A stretch of 64,000 nt of DNA, from positions 783,501 through 847,500 of the forward strand of contig NZ_AP025696.1 of assembly GCF_027943725.1 (NCBI RefSeq). The letters are read 5' to 3'. Shown here in pieces: positions 6,607-16,638 of this stretch (position 1 is its first letter; every line of letters begins with the position of its first letter). The notes under the pieces were generated by a model, which did no database searches, was not told the DNA's origin, and worked only from the letters and a program-made list of their open reading frames with translations. The position numbers and the translations under genes were made by a program. Source of the stretch: Nitrosophilus kaiyonis. Lineage in GTDB: Bacteria > Campylobacterota > Campylobacteria > Campylobacterales > Nitratiruptoraceae.

Positions 6607-8230
6607 TTACCAATTCTCCTTTTTTAAGTCTATTTATTATCTCTTTATATTTTCTTATCCAAAAGCTTTTTTGAGAAAATGATATATTTTTTTCTTTGAT
6701 AAGATTTTTTAATTTTTGCTCATAGAATTTTATCAAAAAAATTAATAACTCGCTTTTTAACTCCTCTTCATTATATGTTTTTATATCTTCATCAAGAAGA
6801 ATATTCATTAATTGGGGATGATCGCTCTTTTTTTCTATTGCCAATTTAAACTCTTCTTGATGATATTTAAAATGTTTTGGACTTATAAAATCAAGCACGG
6901 TATCAATAAGTTTTGGATTTTCCAGAATTGTTTTTATTATAGTTATCTCTTTTGTATCTTTGTTTTGTGTTATTTTTTGTTGTTGAAAAGAGTTTCTGCT
7001 GAGCTTTATGAATGTTGAAGGGATATTTAATAGTGCTGCAACATAGCTTTTATACTCTTCTTGAATAATAGGTGATAAAGATTTTAAATAGTTTATAGCT
7101 TCATTTAATGCTTTCTCTTTTTCGATAGGATTTTTTATATCATATAAAGATATAGTTTTTTCTATAACAAACTCTATAAAAGGTTTAGGATTTCTAAAAA
7201 TTTTTTCAAGTTCATCTATTTTATTCTCTTTTACCATATCAGCTGGATCCATTCCATTTTCAAAAAGAACAACTCCTCCTTCTATATCAGATGAAGAGAG
7301 CAGTTTTGCTGCTTTAATTGCAGCTGCAATTCCAGCTGAATCTCCATCATATGCTAGTACTATTTTTGGCTCACCTCTTCTTAAAAGAGGTAGATGATCT
7401 TTTGTTAAAGCTGTTCCAAGAGTGGCAACTGCATTTGTAAAACCTGCTTGATGGAGCATTACAACATCTAAATATCCTTCTGTGATTATCATTTTTTTTG
7501 TTTTGAAAATTTTCTCTTTAGCTTTTGTGTAGCCATATAAAAGCTTGGATTTGTTAAAAAGTTTGGTTTGCGGCGAGTTGATATATTTTGCAGGATGATT
7601 TGATATAGTTCTTCCTCCGAATCCAACAATTTGTCCATTTGGAGTGTATATAGGAAATGTGATTCTTTCTATAAATCTTGCATATACTCTATTGTCTTGA
7701 AGTGCTAATATTCCGCTATCTATCGCTTCTTGCAAAGGAATATGACGGCTTTTTAAATAGTTTATTGTTTTTTGTGAATCTGGTGCATAACCTATTTCAA
7801 ATTTTTCTATGCTTGATTCATATACTCCTCTTTCTTTTAGATATTTTTGAGCCTCTTTATTGCTATCAAGCATTTTTTTATAAAATCTGTTTATCTCTTT
7901 TAATACTTTATATAAATCCTTAGAGCCATTTTTTTCATCTGTATAATTTAAATGAATATTATATAAAGATGCAAGTTTTTCTATCGCTTCAGGGTAGGAG
8001 AGTTTTTCATATTCCATTACAAATTTTATAGCGTCTCCTCCAGCACCACATCCAAAACAGTGAAAAATCTGTTTTGATGGACTTACTACAAAACTTGGAG
8101 TATCTTCATCATGGAAAGGGCAAAGTGCTTTAAAATTTGCTCCACTCTTTTTCAGCTCAATATAGTTTCCAATAACATCTACAATATCTATACGATTTTT
8201 TAATTGTTCAATTGAAGTCTTATCTATCAT
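6593..8230 (-). CDS. dnaG: DNA primase
   Basis: DnaG (545 residues) makes RNA primers for replication with DnaB helicase. The N-terminal zinc domain is clear (C37, H40, C58, C61 in CPFH and CFGC), followed by the RNA polymerase core with ERGVYESSIEKFEIGYAP and the TOPRIM domain with EGYLD (E251) and DGDSAG (295-300). The C-terminal helicase-binding region (from about 420) is diverged, as usual in Campylobacterota. The start ATG lies at 8228-8230. It leads a minus-strand operon with the PP-loop ATPase and dgkA; the ends overlap, so translation is probably coupled. It is divergent from the LapB-like gene. Confidence 0.96.
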   Translation of the reverse strand: MIDKTSIEQLKNRIDIVDVIGNYIELKKSGANFKALCPFHDEDTPSFVVSPSKQIFHCFGCGAGGDAIKFVMEYEKLSYPEAIEKLASLYNIHLNYTDEKNGSKDLYKVLKEINRFYKKMLDSNKEAQKYLKERGVYESSIEKFEIGYAPDSQKTINYLKSRHIPLQEAIDSGILALQDNRVYARFIERITFPIYTPNGQIVGFGGRTISNHPAKYINSPQTKLFNKSKLLYGYTKAKEKIFKTKKMIITEGYLDVVMLHQAGFTNAVATLGTALTKDHLPLLRRGEPKIVLAYDGDSAGIAAAIKAAKLLSSSDIEGGVVLFENGMDPADMVKENKIDELEKIFRNPKPFIEFVIEKTISLYDIKNPIEKEKALNEAINYLKSLSPIIQEEYKSYVAALLNIPSTFIKLSRNSFQQQKITQNKDTKEITIIKTILENPKLIDTVLDFISPKHFKYHQEEFKLAIEKKSDHPQLMNILLDEDIKTYNEEELKSELLIFLIKFYEQKLKNLIKEKNISFSQKSFWIRKYKEIINRLKKGELVIEED

Positions 8231-8286
8231 ATATAGATTATAGCATAATCATTGTATAATTAAATCAAAAAATTCAAAGGTGATAT

Positions 8287-9300
8287 TTGGATAATTTTTT
8301 GATTGAATATAGAGACCCGCTTTTTGGAATTTTGATATTTTTTATTCTTGTTTTTATAGTCTCTTTTTTCAGTTATTGGTGGGCTTATTATAAAAGAAAA
8401 GAGCAAGAGAGCGAAATATCAAAATTTTTTTCAAAATTTGAAGAAAATGCAGATGAAGAGATTTTAAATATTCAAAAAACAGATACAAAAAAGGCTTTTT
8501 TACTTTTGGCAAATGCATTTGAAAAAAGTGGTGATTTTGAAAAGGCTATCGCAATATATCTTAATCTTTCAAAATTATCAAAAGATAGTTTTGAAAAAGA
8601 AGAGATTTTGAAAAGATTGGGATTTATATATTTTAAAATAGGTTTTTTAGAGAAATCAAAAGAGATATTTATAAAAACATTGAAATTCTTTCCAAGAGAT
8701 AAAGAGTCTTTAAAATATTTGATGGTTATTTATGAAAAACTTCAACAATATGATAAAGCTATTGAAATATTAGAATCTTTAGAAGAGCTTGGAATTGAAA
8801 AATATGAGAGTGAATATATAAAAGCACTTTATTTAGTAAAAAATTCTACTTCAGATACAGACAAACTTATAAATATATATAATGAATGCAATGAGCTTGT
8901 AAGGGTTGTTTTTAAATATCTTTTTGATTATTATCCACAAATTGCATGGAAAAATATTAAAAGTAAAGATTTGATTTATATAAGTGACATATTATGGCAT
9001 CTCCCTTTTGAAAAAATAGATTTTAAATATGTAAAAAAAGATCAATTTTTATCTGAGCTTTATAGTGCAAAAGGGTATATTGATACAAAAAAAAGCAGTA
9101 AAATATTTGAATTAAATGTTTTACTTAATTTAAAAAATGATATTGCAGATTTGGATTTTGAATATCTTTGCAATGAGTGTAAAAGTATCTTTCCAATCTC
9201 TTTTACAAGATGTCCTAACTGCTTAAGTCCAAAGAGTCCAACAGTTGAATTTATCCTAACAAAAAAAAGAGCAATAAATGAAGAAAATATATCTATTTAG
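8287..9300 (+). CDS. lapB: LapB (YciM)-like membrane-anchored TPR protein with C-terminal zinc ribbon
   Basis: The 337-residue protein has one N-terminal transmembrane helix (about 12-32), a run of TPR-like helical pairs (about 65-200) and a C-terminal rubredoxin-like metal site with CNEC (C295, C298) and CPNC (C309, C312). This three-part layout is that of LapB, which in E. coli tethers FtsH to LpxC and so controls lipopolysaccharide synthesis. Start is a TTG at 8287, placed 4 bases after AAAGGTGA; no ATG fits the membrane helix. It overlaps rnhA by 23 bases. Function by analogy only: sequence similarity in the TPR part is weak, and LpxC is not in this window. Confidence 0.65.
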   Translation: MDNFLIEYRDPLFGILIFFILVFIVSFFSYWWAYYKRKEQESEISKFFSKFEENADEEILNIQKTDTKKAFLLLANAFEKSGDFEKAIAIYLNLSKLSKDSFEKEEILKRLGFIYFKIGFLEKSKEIFIKTLKFFPRDKESLKYLMVIYEKLQQYDKAIEILESLEELGIEKYESEYIKALYLVKNSTSDTDKLINIYNECNELVRVVFKYLFDYYPQIAWKNIKSKDLIYISDILWHLPFEKIDFKYVKKDQFLSELYSAKGYIDTKKSSKIFELNVLLNLKNDIADLDFEYLCNECKSIFPISFTRCPNCLSPKSPTVEFILTKKRAINEENISI

Positions 9301-9700
9301 TGATGGCTCCTCTTTAGGAAATCCTGGTCCTGGAGGATATTGTGCAATATTAAGATATAAAAATCATGAAAAAATCATAAAAGGAGGAGAGAAAGAGACA
9401 ACAAACAATAGGATGGAGCTAAAAGCAGTTATTGAAGCTTTAAAGCAGCTAAAAGAGCCTTGTGAAATAGAGCTTTATAGTGATTCAAATTATGTTGTTA
9501 AAGCAATTAATGAGTGGCTTGATAGTTGGATAAAAAAAGATTTTAAAAATGTTAAAAATGTTGATTTGTGGAAAGAGTTTTTAAAATATAGTAAACCCCA
9601 TAAAATCAAAGCATATTGGGTAAAAGGACATAGTGGTCATACAGAGAATGAAATATGTGATAAAATTGCAAGAGAGATTGCAGCAAAATATAAAAGTTAG
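9278..9700 (+). CDS. rnhA: Ribonuclease HI
   Basis: This 140-residue enzyme cleaves the RNA strand of RNA-DNA hybrids. The four acidic catalytic residues are present: D9 (in LFSDGSS), E47 (NNRMELKA), D69 (LYSDSNYV) and D128 (ICDKIARE), along with the VKGHSGH loop carrying the conserved His. The start overlaps the LapB-like gene by 23 bases, so it is probably translated by coupling. The last codons and the stop already belong to a repeat element that fills the gap before rnc (AAAGTTAG units). Confidence 0.95.
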   Translation: MKKIYLFSDGSSLGNPGPGGYCAILRYKNHEKIIKGGEKETTNNRMELKAVIEALKQLKEPCEIELYSDSNYVVKAINEWLDSWIKKDFKNVKNVDLWKEFLKYSKPHKIKAYWVKGHSGHTENEICDKIAREIAAKYKS

Positions 9701-9765
9701 AAAGTTGGAAAGTTAGAAAGTTAGAAATTTTTTTTCTCACTCTCTAACTCTCTTACTTTCTCACA
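9695..9765 (+). repeat. Paired intergenic repeat element (AAAGTTAG units / complement)
   Basis: Left arm 9695-9729 consists of degenerate 8-base units AGTTAGAA / AGTTGGAA, starting inside the last rnhA codons. Right arm 9734-9764 is pyrimidine-rich (CTCACTCTCTAACTC, then TTACTTTCTCAC) and imperfectly complementary. The whole can fold into a long hairpin between rnhA and rnc. Confidence 0.75.
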
Positions 9766-9782
9766 TAGTGTGAGGAGAAAAA

Positions 9783-10463
9783 ATGCCACAAAATTTAAAA
9801 GATTTTGAAGAGAAACTTGGATATAGATTTAAAAATAAGCAGCTATTAATAGAAGCTTTAACCCACAAAAGCTATAAAAAGCCTTATAATAATGAAAGAC
9901 TTGAATTTTTAGGCGATGCAGTATTAGACCTTGTAGTTGGAGAATATCTTTATTTTAAATTTCCAAATGCAAATGAGGGAGAGCTTTCTAAAATGAGAGC
10001 CTCTTTAGTTAATGAAGAAGGGTTTGCTAAGCTTGCTAAAGAGCTGGATTTAGGAAAATATATCTTTATTTCAGCTGCAGAAGAGAATAATAATGGTAGA
10101 AATAAGCCATCTTTATTATCAAATGCTTTTGAAGCTGTTATGGGTGCTATATATCTTGAGAGTGGTTTAGATGAGGTAAAAAAGATTACATTAAAACTTC
10201 TTGAAAAGATTTATCCAAAAATTGATCTTGACTCTTTGTTTAAAGATTATAAAACTTCATTGCAAGAATTAACGCAAGCAAAATTTGGAACAACTCCTGA
10301 ATATAAACTTGTTAGCTCTTATGGACCTGATCATAAAAAAGAGTTTGAAGTTGCAGTTTTATTACATGGTGAAGAGCTATCTGTAGCAAAAGGAAAAAGT
10401 AAAAAAGCTGCCCAGCAAGAAGCAGCTAAAAAAGCACTTGAAATTTTGAAGAAAAGAGATTAG
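9783..10463 (+). CDS. rnc: Ribonuclease III
   Basis: RNase III (226 residues) cleaves double-stranded RNA, notably the rRNA precursor. The catalytic signature [14 protein letters not shown] lies at residues 37-50 (E41, D45 of the metal site), with further acidic residues in [12 protein letters not shown] (about 113-124). A C-terminal double-stranded-RNA-binding domain spans about 152-225 and ends in [20 protein letters not shown]. Length is typical. A GAGGAGA site precedes the ATG. It lies between rnhA and aroC on the plus strand; the long-hairpin repeat just upstream could itself be a substrate for this enzyme, which is speculation. Confidence 0.97.
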   Translation: MPQNLKDFEEKLGYRFKNKQLLIEALTHKSYKKPYNNERLEFLGDAVLDLVVGEYLYFKFPNANEGELSKMRASLVNEEGFAKLAKELDLGKYIFISAAEENNNGRNKPSLLSNAFEAVMGAIYLESGLDEVKKITLKLLEKIYPKIDLDSLFKDYKTSLQELTQAKFGTTPEYKLVSSYGPDHKKEFEVAVLLHGEELSVAKGKSKKAAQQEAAKKALEILKKRD

Positions 10464-10501
10464 TTTTAGTGATAGTGAATATGCATTTTTGAGAGGAAAT
10501 T

Positions 10502-11575
10502 ATGAATAGTTTTGGTATTCGTTTTAGATTTACAACTTTTGGAGAATCACACGGCAAGGCAATTGGATGTGTTGTTGATGGAGTTCCTGCAGGGCTTAAT
10601 ATAGATGAAGATTTTATCCAAAGTGAGCTTGATAGAAGAAGACCTGGAAAGAATGAGTTTGCAACCCAAAGAAAAGAAGAAGACAAAGTTGAAATTTTAA
10701 GTGGAGTTTTTGAAGGAAAATCTACAGGTTCTCCGATTGCTATGGTTATTTTCAATAAAAACCAAAAAAGCAAAGATTACTCAAATATAAAAGATATTTT
10801 TAGACCAGGTCATGCAGATTTTACATATTGGCATAAATATGGCATCAGAGATTATAGGGGTGGAGGAAGAAGCAGTGCAAGAGAGACAGCTGCAAGAGTA
10901 GCTGCTGGTGCTATTGCAAAGCTTATTTTAAAAGAGATTGGTGTTGAGATTGAAGCTGGTATTTTTGAGATTGCTGGAATAAAAGCAAAAAAACTCGATT
11001 TTGAGTATGCAAAAAAAAGTGAAATATATGCACTTGATAAAGATGTTGAAGAGGAGCAAAAAAGAGCTATAATTGAAGCGAAAAAAGAGCATGATAGTGT
11101 TGGTGGAGCAGTTTTTGTAAGAGCAAAAAATGTCCCAATTGGCCTTGGCGAGCCAATCTATTATAAACTTGATGCAGTCTTAGCTGAAGCAATGATGAGT
11201 ATTAATGCAGCAAAAGCTGTAGAGATTGGATTAGGAATTGAGAGTTCAAGGATAAAAGGCAGTCAAAACAATGATCAAATAAACAAAAATGGTTTTTTAA
11301 GCAATAATGCTGGAGGAATTCTAGGTGGTATTAGTAATGGAGAGCCAATTGAGTTAAAAGTATATTTTAAGCCAACTCCATCCATATTTAAAAAACAAAA
11401 AACAATAGATATTTATGGAAATGAAGTTGAATTTGAACTAAAAGGAAGACATGATCCTTGTGTTGCGATTAGAGGAAGTGTTGTGTGTGAGGCTATGATG
11501 GCTTTGGTTTTGGTAGATATGCTTTTATTAAATACCACTTCAAAACTTGAAAATATAAAAAAAATATATCTTTAA
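10502..11575 (+). CDS. aroC: Chorismate synthase
   Basis: AroC (357 residues) converts EPSP to chorismate, the last shared step of aromatic amino acid synthesis, using reduced FMN. All signatures are readable: [18 protein letters not shown] (15-32), DRRRPGKN with the conserved basic residues, [20 protein letters not shown] (118-137) and the C-terminal [11 protein letters not shown]. Length is normal. A GAGAGGAAA-type site precedes the ATG. It follows rnc by 38 bases and converges on rnhB with only 7 bases between the ends. Confidence 0.97.
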   Translation: MNSFGIRFRFTTFGESHGKAIGCVVDGVPAGLNIDEDFIQSELDRRRPGKNEFATQRKEEDKVEILSGVFEGKSTGSPIAMVIFNKNQKSKDYSNIKDIFRPGHADFTYWHKYGIRDYRGGGRSSARETAARVAAGAIAKLILKEIGVEIEAGIFEIAGIKAKKLDFEYAKKSEIYALDKDVEEEQKRAIIEAKKEHDSVGGAVFVRAKNVPIGLGEPIYYKLDAVLAEAMMSINAAKAVEIGLGIESSRIKGSQNNDQINKNGFLSNNAGGILGGISNGEPIELKVYFKPTPSIFKKQKTIDIYGNEVEFELKGRHDPCVAIRGSVVCEAMMALVLVDMLLLNTTSKLENIKKIYL

Positions 11576-11582
11576 TATTAAA

Positions 11583-12131
11583 TTAAAAAAGTGTGGGTTG
11601 AAGAGATTTTGGCTTAAAGCTTTTTCTATGAACGCTTGTTAATCCATACTTTTTTATCTCGTCTATATGCTCTTTTGTTCCATACCCTTTATGTTTGCAA
11701 AATTTAAAATTTGGATATTTTTTTTCTAAATCACACATTATTTTATCTCTAGTAACTTTGGCTAAGATTGAAGCTGCCATAACCTCTTTTATTTTAGAAT
11801 CTGCTTTTATTATTGGTTCAACTTTTTCTACACCAAATTTTGAGTTTCCATCGAATATATATTTATGAGCTTTTAATGAAGATATAATCTCTTTTAAAGC
11901 CTTATTAATGCATGCTGAAAGTCCAAAGGAATCAATCTCTTGATTTTCAATTATTACGATTTTATATTTGGAAGATTTTTTTATCTTTTCAAAAAGCTCT
12001 TCTCTTTTTTTTGGAGTGATTTTTTTTGAATCATTTAAATTATCTATATCATTGTTCAAAATTACACCAGCAACAACTAAAGGTCCAGCAAGTGGTCCAC
12101 GTCCAGCTTCATCTATACCACAGATAATCAT
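11583..12131 (-). CDS. rnhB: Ribonuclease HII
   Basis: RNase HII (182 residues) removes ribonucleotides embedded in DNA. The signature GIDEAGRGPLAGPLVVAGV lies at residues 5-23 with D7 and E8 of the active site. The later KADSKIKEVMAASILAKVTRD block supplies the other acidic residues, and KHKGYGTKEH matches the C-terminal DNA-contact region. Length is at the short end of the family, as usual in Campylobacterota. The genome region thus carries both RNase H types (rnhA at 9278) and RNase III close together. Convergent with aroC. Confidence 0.96.
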   Translation of the reverse strand: MIICGIDEAGRGPLAGPLVVAGVILNNDIDNLNDSKKITPKKREELFEKIKKSSKYKIVIIENQEIDSFGLSACINKALKEIISSLKAHKYIFDGNSKFGVEKVEPIIKADSKIKEVMAASILAKVTRDKIMCDLEKKYPNFKFCKHKGYGTKEHIDEIKKYGLTSVHRKSFKPKSLQPTLF

Positions 12132-12167
12132 TTTATTATTCTTTTTAGTTGATTATATCAAAATCTA

Positions 12168-13238
12168 TTATTCAAATTCACTTAATGCCCATTCATAAAA
12201 AGGTACAACATCAACTTTTATATCTTTTTCATAAAAAGAGAAACTATTTGTTACTGATACAACTTTTATTTTTTGCACATCCAGTTCTTTTAGATATTTG
12301 TAAGCTTTGATTACTTTTTTTTCTATTGTTACTTCATTTCCAAAGGGAATAGAAAAAATTGCCTCATTTTTTGAAGGAATATAAAAATCTATCTGATCAT
12401 AATAAAATATATCCTCAATTTTTTTATATAGCTCTAAAAAAACCATATTTTCGAAAATTTTTGGAAACTCTTTTGATAAACTAAGATAATTTTTGATTGC
12501 AAAATCGTATAGATAAATCTTTTTTGCTGCTGCTGGATGTTTATATTTTTGTATCAAATAAAAATATCTGTTTTGTAGATTTTCAAATTTTTCATAAAAT
12601 CTATCTTTAGAAATCTTCATTTTTGATTTTAACTTTGTAAAAATATGGTATGCACTTGTTTTGTGTCCCTGAAATTGTGAGAGTTCTTTAAATATCATCA
12701 ATTCATCATTTGAAAATGTTAAGTGTAAAATTTCAAAAAATCTTTCCTCTTTTTTATATTCTAATATATTTGAAATTTCGGGAAAAGTTCCATTTTTCAA
12801 AAAATTATTAAATACAGTTTTTATATCTGTAGCTCTATCAAAAGCAATATACTCTTCAAAATCTAAAAGATTTAATTTTATCTTTTCAAAACCATTTATA
12901 TCAATATTTTCTTGTGATGAAATAATTATCTGTTCAGCTTTTGGTATTTTAAAATTTTTATCTTTCAAATTTTCTAATACAACTAATTTAATATTATTAT
13001 CATTTATAAATTTTTGAAGATTTTGTTGTAGAGAATTTAAATCTATTCTAAAATCATTTAAATCAATATATAAATAGTTTTTATTAGATCTATAAATATA
13101 ATCTTTGATTAAAAAACTTTTTCCACAAAATTTTACACCTGTAATAATATAATTTTTATTATCAGATAGTTTGATTTTTCTCTCTATATATGGTAATTTT
13201 TTAATTTTTTTCTCAAAAAGAAACTCTAATTGCTCCAT
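12168..13238 (-). CDS. P-loop ATPase of the AAA_14/DUF4143-like kind, role unknown
   Basis: The 356-residue protein has a Walker A motif GVKFCGKS (about residues 34-41) and a likely Walker B strand LVVLENL near 85. The later part (ISNILEYKKEERFFEILHLTF, then LYDFAIKNYLS and FENMVFLELYKK) resembles the C-terminal half of COG1373-type ATPases, which often end in a nuclease-like fold. These proteins are widespread, often horizontally mobile, and mostly uncharacterised. Here it stands alone between rnhB and the S10 operon, is strongly AT-rich like its neighbours, and shows no sign of recent transfer. Function unknown. Confidence 0.6.
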   Translation of the reverse strand: MEQLEFLFEKKIKKLPYIERKIKLSDNKNYIITGVKFCGKSFLIKDYIYRSNKNYLYIDLNDFRIDLNSLQQNLQKFINDNNIKLVVLENLKDKNFKIPKAEQIIISSQENIDINGFEKIKLNLLDFEEYIAFDRATDIKTVFNNFLKNGTFPEISNILEYKKEERFFEILHLTFSNDELMIFKELSQFQGHKTSAYHIFTKLKSKMKISKDRFYEKFENLQNRYFYLIQKYKHPAAAKKIYLYDFAIKNYLSLSKEFPKIFENMVFLELYKKIEDIFYYDQIDFYIPSKNEAIFSIPFGNEVTIEKKVIKAYKYLKELDVQKIKVVSVTNSFSFYEKDIKVDVVPFYEWALSEFE

Positions 13239-13294
13239 TTGTAATCCTTTCCTTTTTAGAAGGAAATAAATTTTAAAAATTTTACCATAAAATA

Positions 13295-13323
13295 TTGACT
13301 ATTTGAAAAAAAACTCTTATAAT
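13295..13323 (+). promoter_or_regulatory. Sigma70-type promoter of the S10 operon
   Basis: TTGACT at 13295-13300 and TATAAT at 13318-13323 are separated by 17 bases, a near-perfect vegetative promoter, directly upstream of rpsJ. The leader after it (about 13330-13376) holds two small inverted repeats, CCAAAATTGG (13331-13340) and GGCAT-TTA-ATGCC (13340-13352), which may take part in regulation. Confidence 0.8.
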
Positions 13324-13376
13324 TTCCACTCCAAAATTGGGCATTTAATGCCGAGTTCTTTTTACAAGGGAAGTTA

Positions 13377-13688
13377 ATGGAAAAGATTAGACTTAAGCTA
13401 CGCGCTTATGATCACAGGGTTTTAGATAGAAGTGTTGCAGCGATTGTAGAGGCTGTTAAGAGAACAGGTGCAGAGATTCGTGGTCCGATTCCACTACCTA
13501 CAAAAATAAGAAGATATACAGTTCTTAGATCTCCACACATCAATAAAGATTCAAGAGAACAATTTGAAATTAGAATTCATTCAAGACTTATTGACATAGT
13601 GTCGGCGACACCAGATACGGTAGATTCGCTAATGAAGTTAGACTTGGCTCCTGAAGTGGATGTAGAAGTTAGGTCAATGGGTCAATAA
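13377..13688 (+). CDS. rpsJ: 30S ribosomal protein S10
   Basis: This 103-residue protein heads the S10 operon. It has the family pattern [15 protein letters not shown] at the start, [19 protein letters not shown] in the long loop that reaches the 30S head, and [15 protein letters not shown]. In other bacteria S10 (NusE) also joins the NusB antitermination complex. ATG follows a GGGAAG site. The strong promoter at 13295 drives it; eleven genes to rpsQ follow with tiny spacings, so the cluster is almost surely one transcript. Confidence 0.98.
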   Translation: MEKIRLKLRAYDHRVLDRSVAAIVEAVKRTGAEIRGPIPLPTKIRRYTVLRSPHINKDSREQFEIRIHSRLIDIVSATPDTVDSLMKLDLAPEVDVEVRSMGQ

Positions 13689-13699
13689 GGGAGTAGTAG

Positions 13700-14278
13700 A
13701 TGGAATTTATAGTAGAAAAAATAGGAATGAGCAGAACAATAAGTGTACCAAGTGTACCTGTTACACTGCTAAAAGTAAAAGATGCAAAAGTTTGCGAAAT
13801 TTTTGAAGATGGAAGAGCTATAGTTGCTTATTCGCATGGAAAAAGAAAAAATAAGCCTATTGAGGGACAGCAAAAAAAATATGGATTATCTCCAGAATAT
13901 AATAGATTTGCGACACTAAAAGTTGCAAATAGCGAAGCTGGTGATATTGATATAAGCGTTTTAGAGAATGCAAAAAAGATAAAAAGCTCTTTTACCTCTA
14001 AAGGTAGAGGTTTTGCTGGTGTTATGAAAAGATGGAATTTTGGTGGTGGTCCAAGAAGCCACGGTTCAAGATTTCATAGACGTACAGGTTCAGTTGGTAA
14101 CTGTGAATGGCCAGGAAGAATTCAGCCTGGACAAAAGATGCCTGGACATTATGGAAATGAAAAGATTACTGTTCAAAATGAGATTGTAAGTTTTGATCCA
14201 GAAAATAAAATCTTGGTTGTAAAAGGCTCAATCCCAGGTCCTAATGGGGCACTAGGAAGAATAAGGATAGTAAAATGA
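13700..14278 (+). CDS. rplC: 50S ribosomal protein L3
   Basis: L3 (192 residues) is one of the first proteins to bind 23S rRNA and reaches the peptidyl transferase centre. The central loop [27 protein letters not shown] (the [14 protein letters not shown] part at about 100-114) and [14 protein letters not shown] are diagnostic. It is somewhat shorter than the E. coli protein (209), as usual in Campylobacterota. It starts 11 bases after rpsJ and overlaps rplD by 4 bases (ATGA). Confidence 0.97.
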   Translation: MEFIVEKIGMSRTISVPSVPVTLLKVKDAKVCEIFEDGRAIVAYSHGKRKNKPIEGQQKKYGLSPEYNRFATLKVANSEAGDIDISVLENAKKIKSSFTSKGRGFAGVMKRWNFGGGPRSHGSRFHRRTGSVGNCEWPGRIQPGQKMPGHYGNEKITVQNEIVSFDPENKILVVKGSIPGPNGALGRIRIVK

Positions 14279-14889
14279 GTAAAGCTATAGTATTGAATGA
14301 AAATTATGAAAAATCTGGTGATATAGCATTACCTGAAAAATATGCACAAATAAATCCGCATAATCTTTACCTATATGTAAAATCATATGCAGCTTCTTTA
14401 AGAGCAAACAATGCTCAAACAAAAAATAGAAGCGCAGTTAGCGGCGGTGGTAGAAAACCATGGCAACAAAAAGGTAGAGGTGGAGCAAGAGCAGGATCAA
14501 TTAGATCTCCATTATTTGTAGGTGGGGGTGTTGTTTTTGGTCCAAGCAATGATAGAAACTATACTCAAAAAATCAATAAAAAACAGAAAAGACTAGCATT
14601 AGAGTATGCTCTTTTTGAAAAAGCACAAGATGGAAAACTGTTTGTTGTTGATTCAGTAAATGTAGAGTCTGGAAAAACAAAAGATGCAGCAGCAATTATG
14701 AAAAAGTTAAATGTAAGAGATGCTTTAATTGTAAAAGATTTAATTGATGAAAAAACATTTCTTGCATTTAGAAATCTTCCAAATGCTTACTTAATAGAGC
14801 CAAATGAATTGAATGCATATTTGGCAGCAGCATATAATGCGATTGTTATTGAGAAAGCTGTTTGGGAAAATTTAGTAAAAGAGGGCTAA
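14275..14889 (+). CDS. rplD: 50S ribosomal protein L4
   Basis: L4 (204 residues) lines the exit tunnel through its extended loop, visible here as [20 protein letters not shown] with [17 protein letters not shown] after it. In E. coli L4 represses the S10 operon by attenuation; whether it does so here is unknown, and the leader at 13324-13376 is too short to contain the E. coli structure. Start overlaps rplC by 4 bases. Confidence 0.97.
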   Translation: MSKAIVLNENYEKSGDIALPEKYAQINPHNLYLYVKSYAASLRANNAQTKNRSAVSGGGRKPWQQKGRGGARAGSIRSPLFVGGGVVFGPSNDRNYTQKINKKQKRLALEYALFEKAQDGKLFVVDSVNVESGKTKDAAAIMKKLNVRDALIVKDLIDEKTFLAFRNLPNAYLIEPNELNAYLAAAYNAIVIEKAVWENLVKEG

Positions 14890-14890
14890 G

Positions 14891-15172
14891 ATGGCAGATA
14901 TAACAGATATCAAATCAATAATATATACAGAAAAAACTTTGGGCCTTCAAGAAGAGGGATATATAGTGATTCAAACATCTGAAAAGATGACAAAGAATCA
15001 ACTAAAAGAGGTATTAAAAGAGTATTTTGGTGTCAATCCTGTTAAAATCAATTCTTTAAAAGTAAATGGAAAAAAGAAAAGATTTAGAGGGATTGAAGGT
15101 AGAAGAACAAACTATAAAAAATTCTATGTGAAGTTGCCAGAGGGCACTCAGATAGAAAGTTTAGCGGTGTAA
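14891..15172 (+). CDS. rplW: 50S ribosomal protein L23
   Basis: L23 (93 residues) sits at the tunnel exit and is the docking point for trigger factor and SRP. The family pattern is clear: [13 protein letters not shown] at the start, [17 protein letters not shown], and [22 protein letters not shown]. It starts 1 base after the rplD stop region with a GAGGGC-type site inside rplD. Confidence 0.97.
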   Translation: MADITDIKSIIYTEKTLGLQEEGYIVIQTSEKMTKNQLKEVLKEYFGVNPVKINSLKVNGKKKRFRGIEGRRTNYKKFYVKLPEGTQIESLAV

Positions 15173-15181
15173 GGATAGAAA

Positions 15182-16009
15182 ATGGCGATAAAAACATATA
15201 AACCGTATACACCTAGTCGTAGATTTATGACTACGCTTGATAATAGCGATATAACAAGTAGACCAACAGTTAGAAAACTACTTAAAAAACTTCCTGCAAA
15301 AGCAGGTAGAAATAGTTATGGAAGAATTACATCAAGACATAAAGAAGCTGGTGCTAAAAAGCTTTATAGAATAATAGATTTTAAAAGAAATAAGTTTGGT
15401 GTACCAGGAAGAGTTGCAACAGTTGAATATGATCCATACAGAAACTGTAGAATTTGTCTTGTTGTTTACAAAGATGGTGATAAAAGATATATCATTCAAC
15501 CAAAAGGTTTAAAAGTTGGTGATACAGTTATGGCCGCAGAAGGTGGTCTTGATGTATTGCCAGGAAATGCAATGAAACTTAAAAATATTCCAGTTGGTAC
15601 ACTTGTACATAACATTGAACTAAGCCCAGGCCATGGCGGACAATTAGCAAGAAGTGCAGGAAGCTATGCGCAAATTATGGGTAGAGAAGATAAATATGTT
15701 ATTTTAAGACTTCCAAGTGGTGAAATGAGATATGTACTTGGTGAGTGTATGGCAACAGTTGGAACTGTTGGAAATGAAGATTTTATAAATGTGACAATAG
15801 GAAAAGCTGGAAGAAATAGACATAGAGGTATAAGACCTCAAACAAGAGGTTCTGCTATGAACCCTGTTGATCACCCACACGGTGGTGGTGAGGGTAAAAC
15901 TGGTCCAAGTAGAAACCCAGTTACACCATGGGGTGTACCTACAAAAGGTTATAAAACTAGAAAGAAAAAAGCTAGTGATAAATTAATAATTTCAAGAAGA
16001 AAAAAATAA
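15182..16009 (+). CDS. rplB: 50S ribosomal protein L2
   Basis: L2 (275 residues, full length) binds near the peptidyl transferase centre and the subunit interface. Landmarks: [11 protein letters not shown]-like start ([12 protein letters not shown]), [23 protein letters not shown], the [15 protein letters not shown] stretch and the highly conserved [13 protein letters not shown] loop with the functionally important His. It ends in the basic [11 protein letters not shown] tail. Confidence 0.98.
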   Translation: MAIKTYKPYTPSRRFMTTLDNSDITSRPTVRKLLKKLPAKAGRNSYGRITSRHKEAGAKKLYRIIDFKRNKFGVPGRVATVEYDPYRNCRICLVVYKDGDKRYIIQPKGLKVGDTVMAAEGGLDVLPGNAMKLKNIPVGTLVHNIELSPGHGGQLARSAGSYAQIMGREDKYVILRLPSGEMRYVLGECMATVGTVGNEDFINVTIGKAGRNRHRGIRPQTRGSAMNPVDHPHGGGEGKTGPSRNPVTPWGVPTKGYKTRKKKASDKLIISRRKK

Positions 16010-16020
16010 GGTAGGGCAAA

Positions 16021-16302
16021 ATGGCAAGAAGTATTAAAAAGGGACCATTTGTTGATGATCATTTAATGAAAAAAGTGATCAAAGCAAAAGAGAGTGGTGA
16101 TAAAAAACCTATCAAAACTTGGTCAAGAAGAAGTACTATTATTCCTGAAATGATAGGTCTTACTATAAATGTACACAATGGTAGACAGTTTGTACCAGTT
16201 TATATCACTGAAAATCATGTTGGTTTTAAACTTGGTGAGTTTGCACCAACAAGAACTTTTAGAGGCCACAAAGGCTCAGTTCAGAAAAAGATAGGTAAAT
16301 AA
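16021..16302 (+). CDS. rpsS: 30S ribosomal protein S19
   Basis: S19 (93 residues) lies in the 30S head and contacts the A-site tRNA and S13. Diagnostic motifs: [18 protein letters not shown] at the start, [15 protein letters not shown], and [14 protein letters not shown] near the end. Spacing of 11 bases from rplB and 9 to rplV. Confidence 0.98.
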   Translation: MARSIKKGPFVDDHLMKKVIKAKESGDKKPIKTWSRRSTIIPEMIGLTINVHNGRQFVPVYITENHVGFKLGEFAPTRTFRGHKGSVQKKIGK

Positions 16303-16311
16303 GGGTAGGCC

Positions 16312-16638
16312 ATGAGTAAAGCGATATTAAGATTTGTAAGGCTCTCACCAACAAAAGCAAGATTGGTTGCAAGAGAAGTTCAGGGAATGAATGCAGAGCT
16401 AGCTCTAGCTAGTTTAGAATTTATGCCAAATAAGGCTGCAAAAATTATCTCTAAAGTTATTGCAAGTGCAGTTGCAAATGGTGGTTATGAGCCAGAAGAG
16501 GTAGTTATAACTTCTTGCAGAGTAGATAAAGGACCAGTACTAAAAAGATTTAGACCAAGAGCAAGAGGTAGAGCAAGTAGAATTGAAAAACCAACCTCTC
16601 ATATTTATGTAGAAGTTGCACAAAAGAAGGATAGCTAA
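16312..16638 (+). CDS. rplV: 50S ribosomal protein L22
   Basis: L22 (108 residues) has the globular part with [17 protein letters not shown] and the tunnel-lining beta-hairpin loop with [15 protein letters not shown](S)RI, the place where macrolide-resistance changes occur in other species; the loop looks ordinary here. Its stop overlaps the ATG of rpsC by one base (TAATG). Confidence 0.98.
   Translation: MSKAILRFVRLSPTKARLVAREVQGMNAELALASLEFMPNKAAKIISKVIASAVANGGYEPEEVVITSCRVDKGPVLKRFRPRARGRASRIEKPTSHIYVEVAQKKDS

Noticed and set aside
12168-13238. The lone ATPase as part of a mobile or defence island
   Set aside because: It has no partner nuclease, toxin or integrase, and base composition matches its neighbours.
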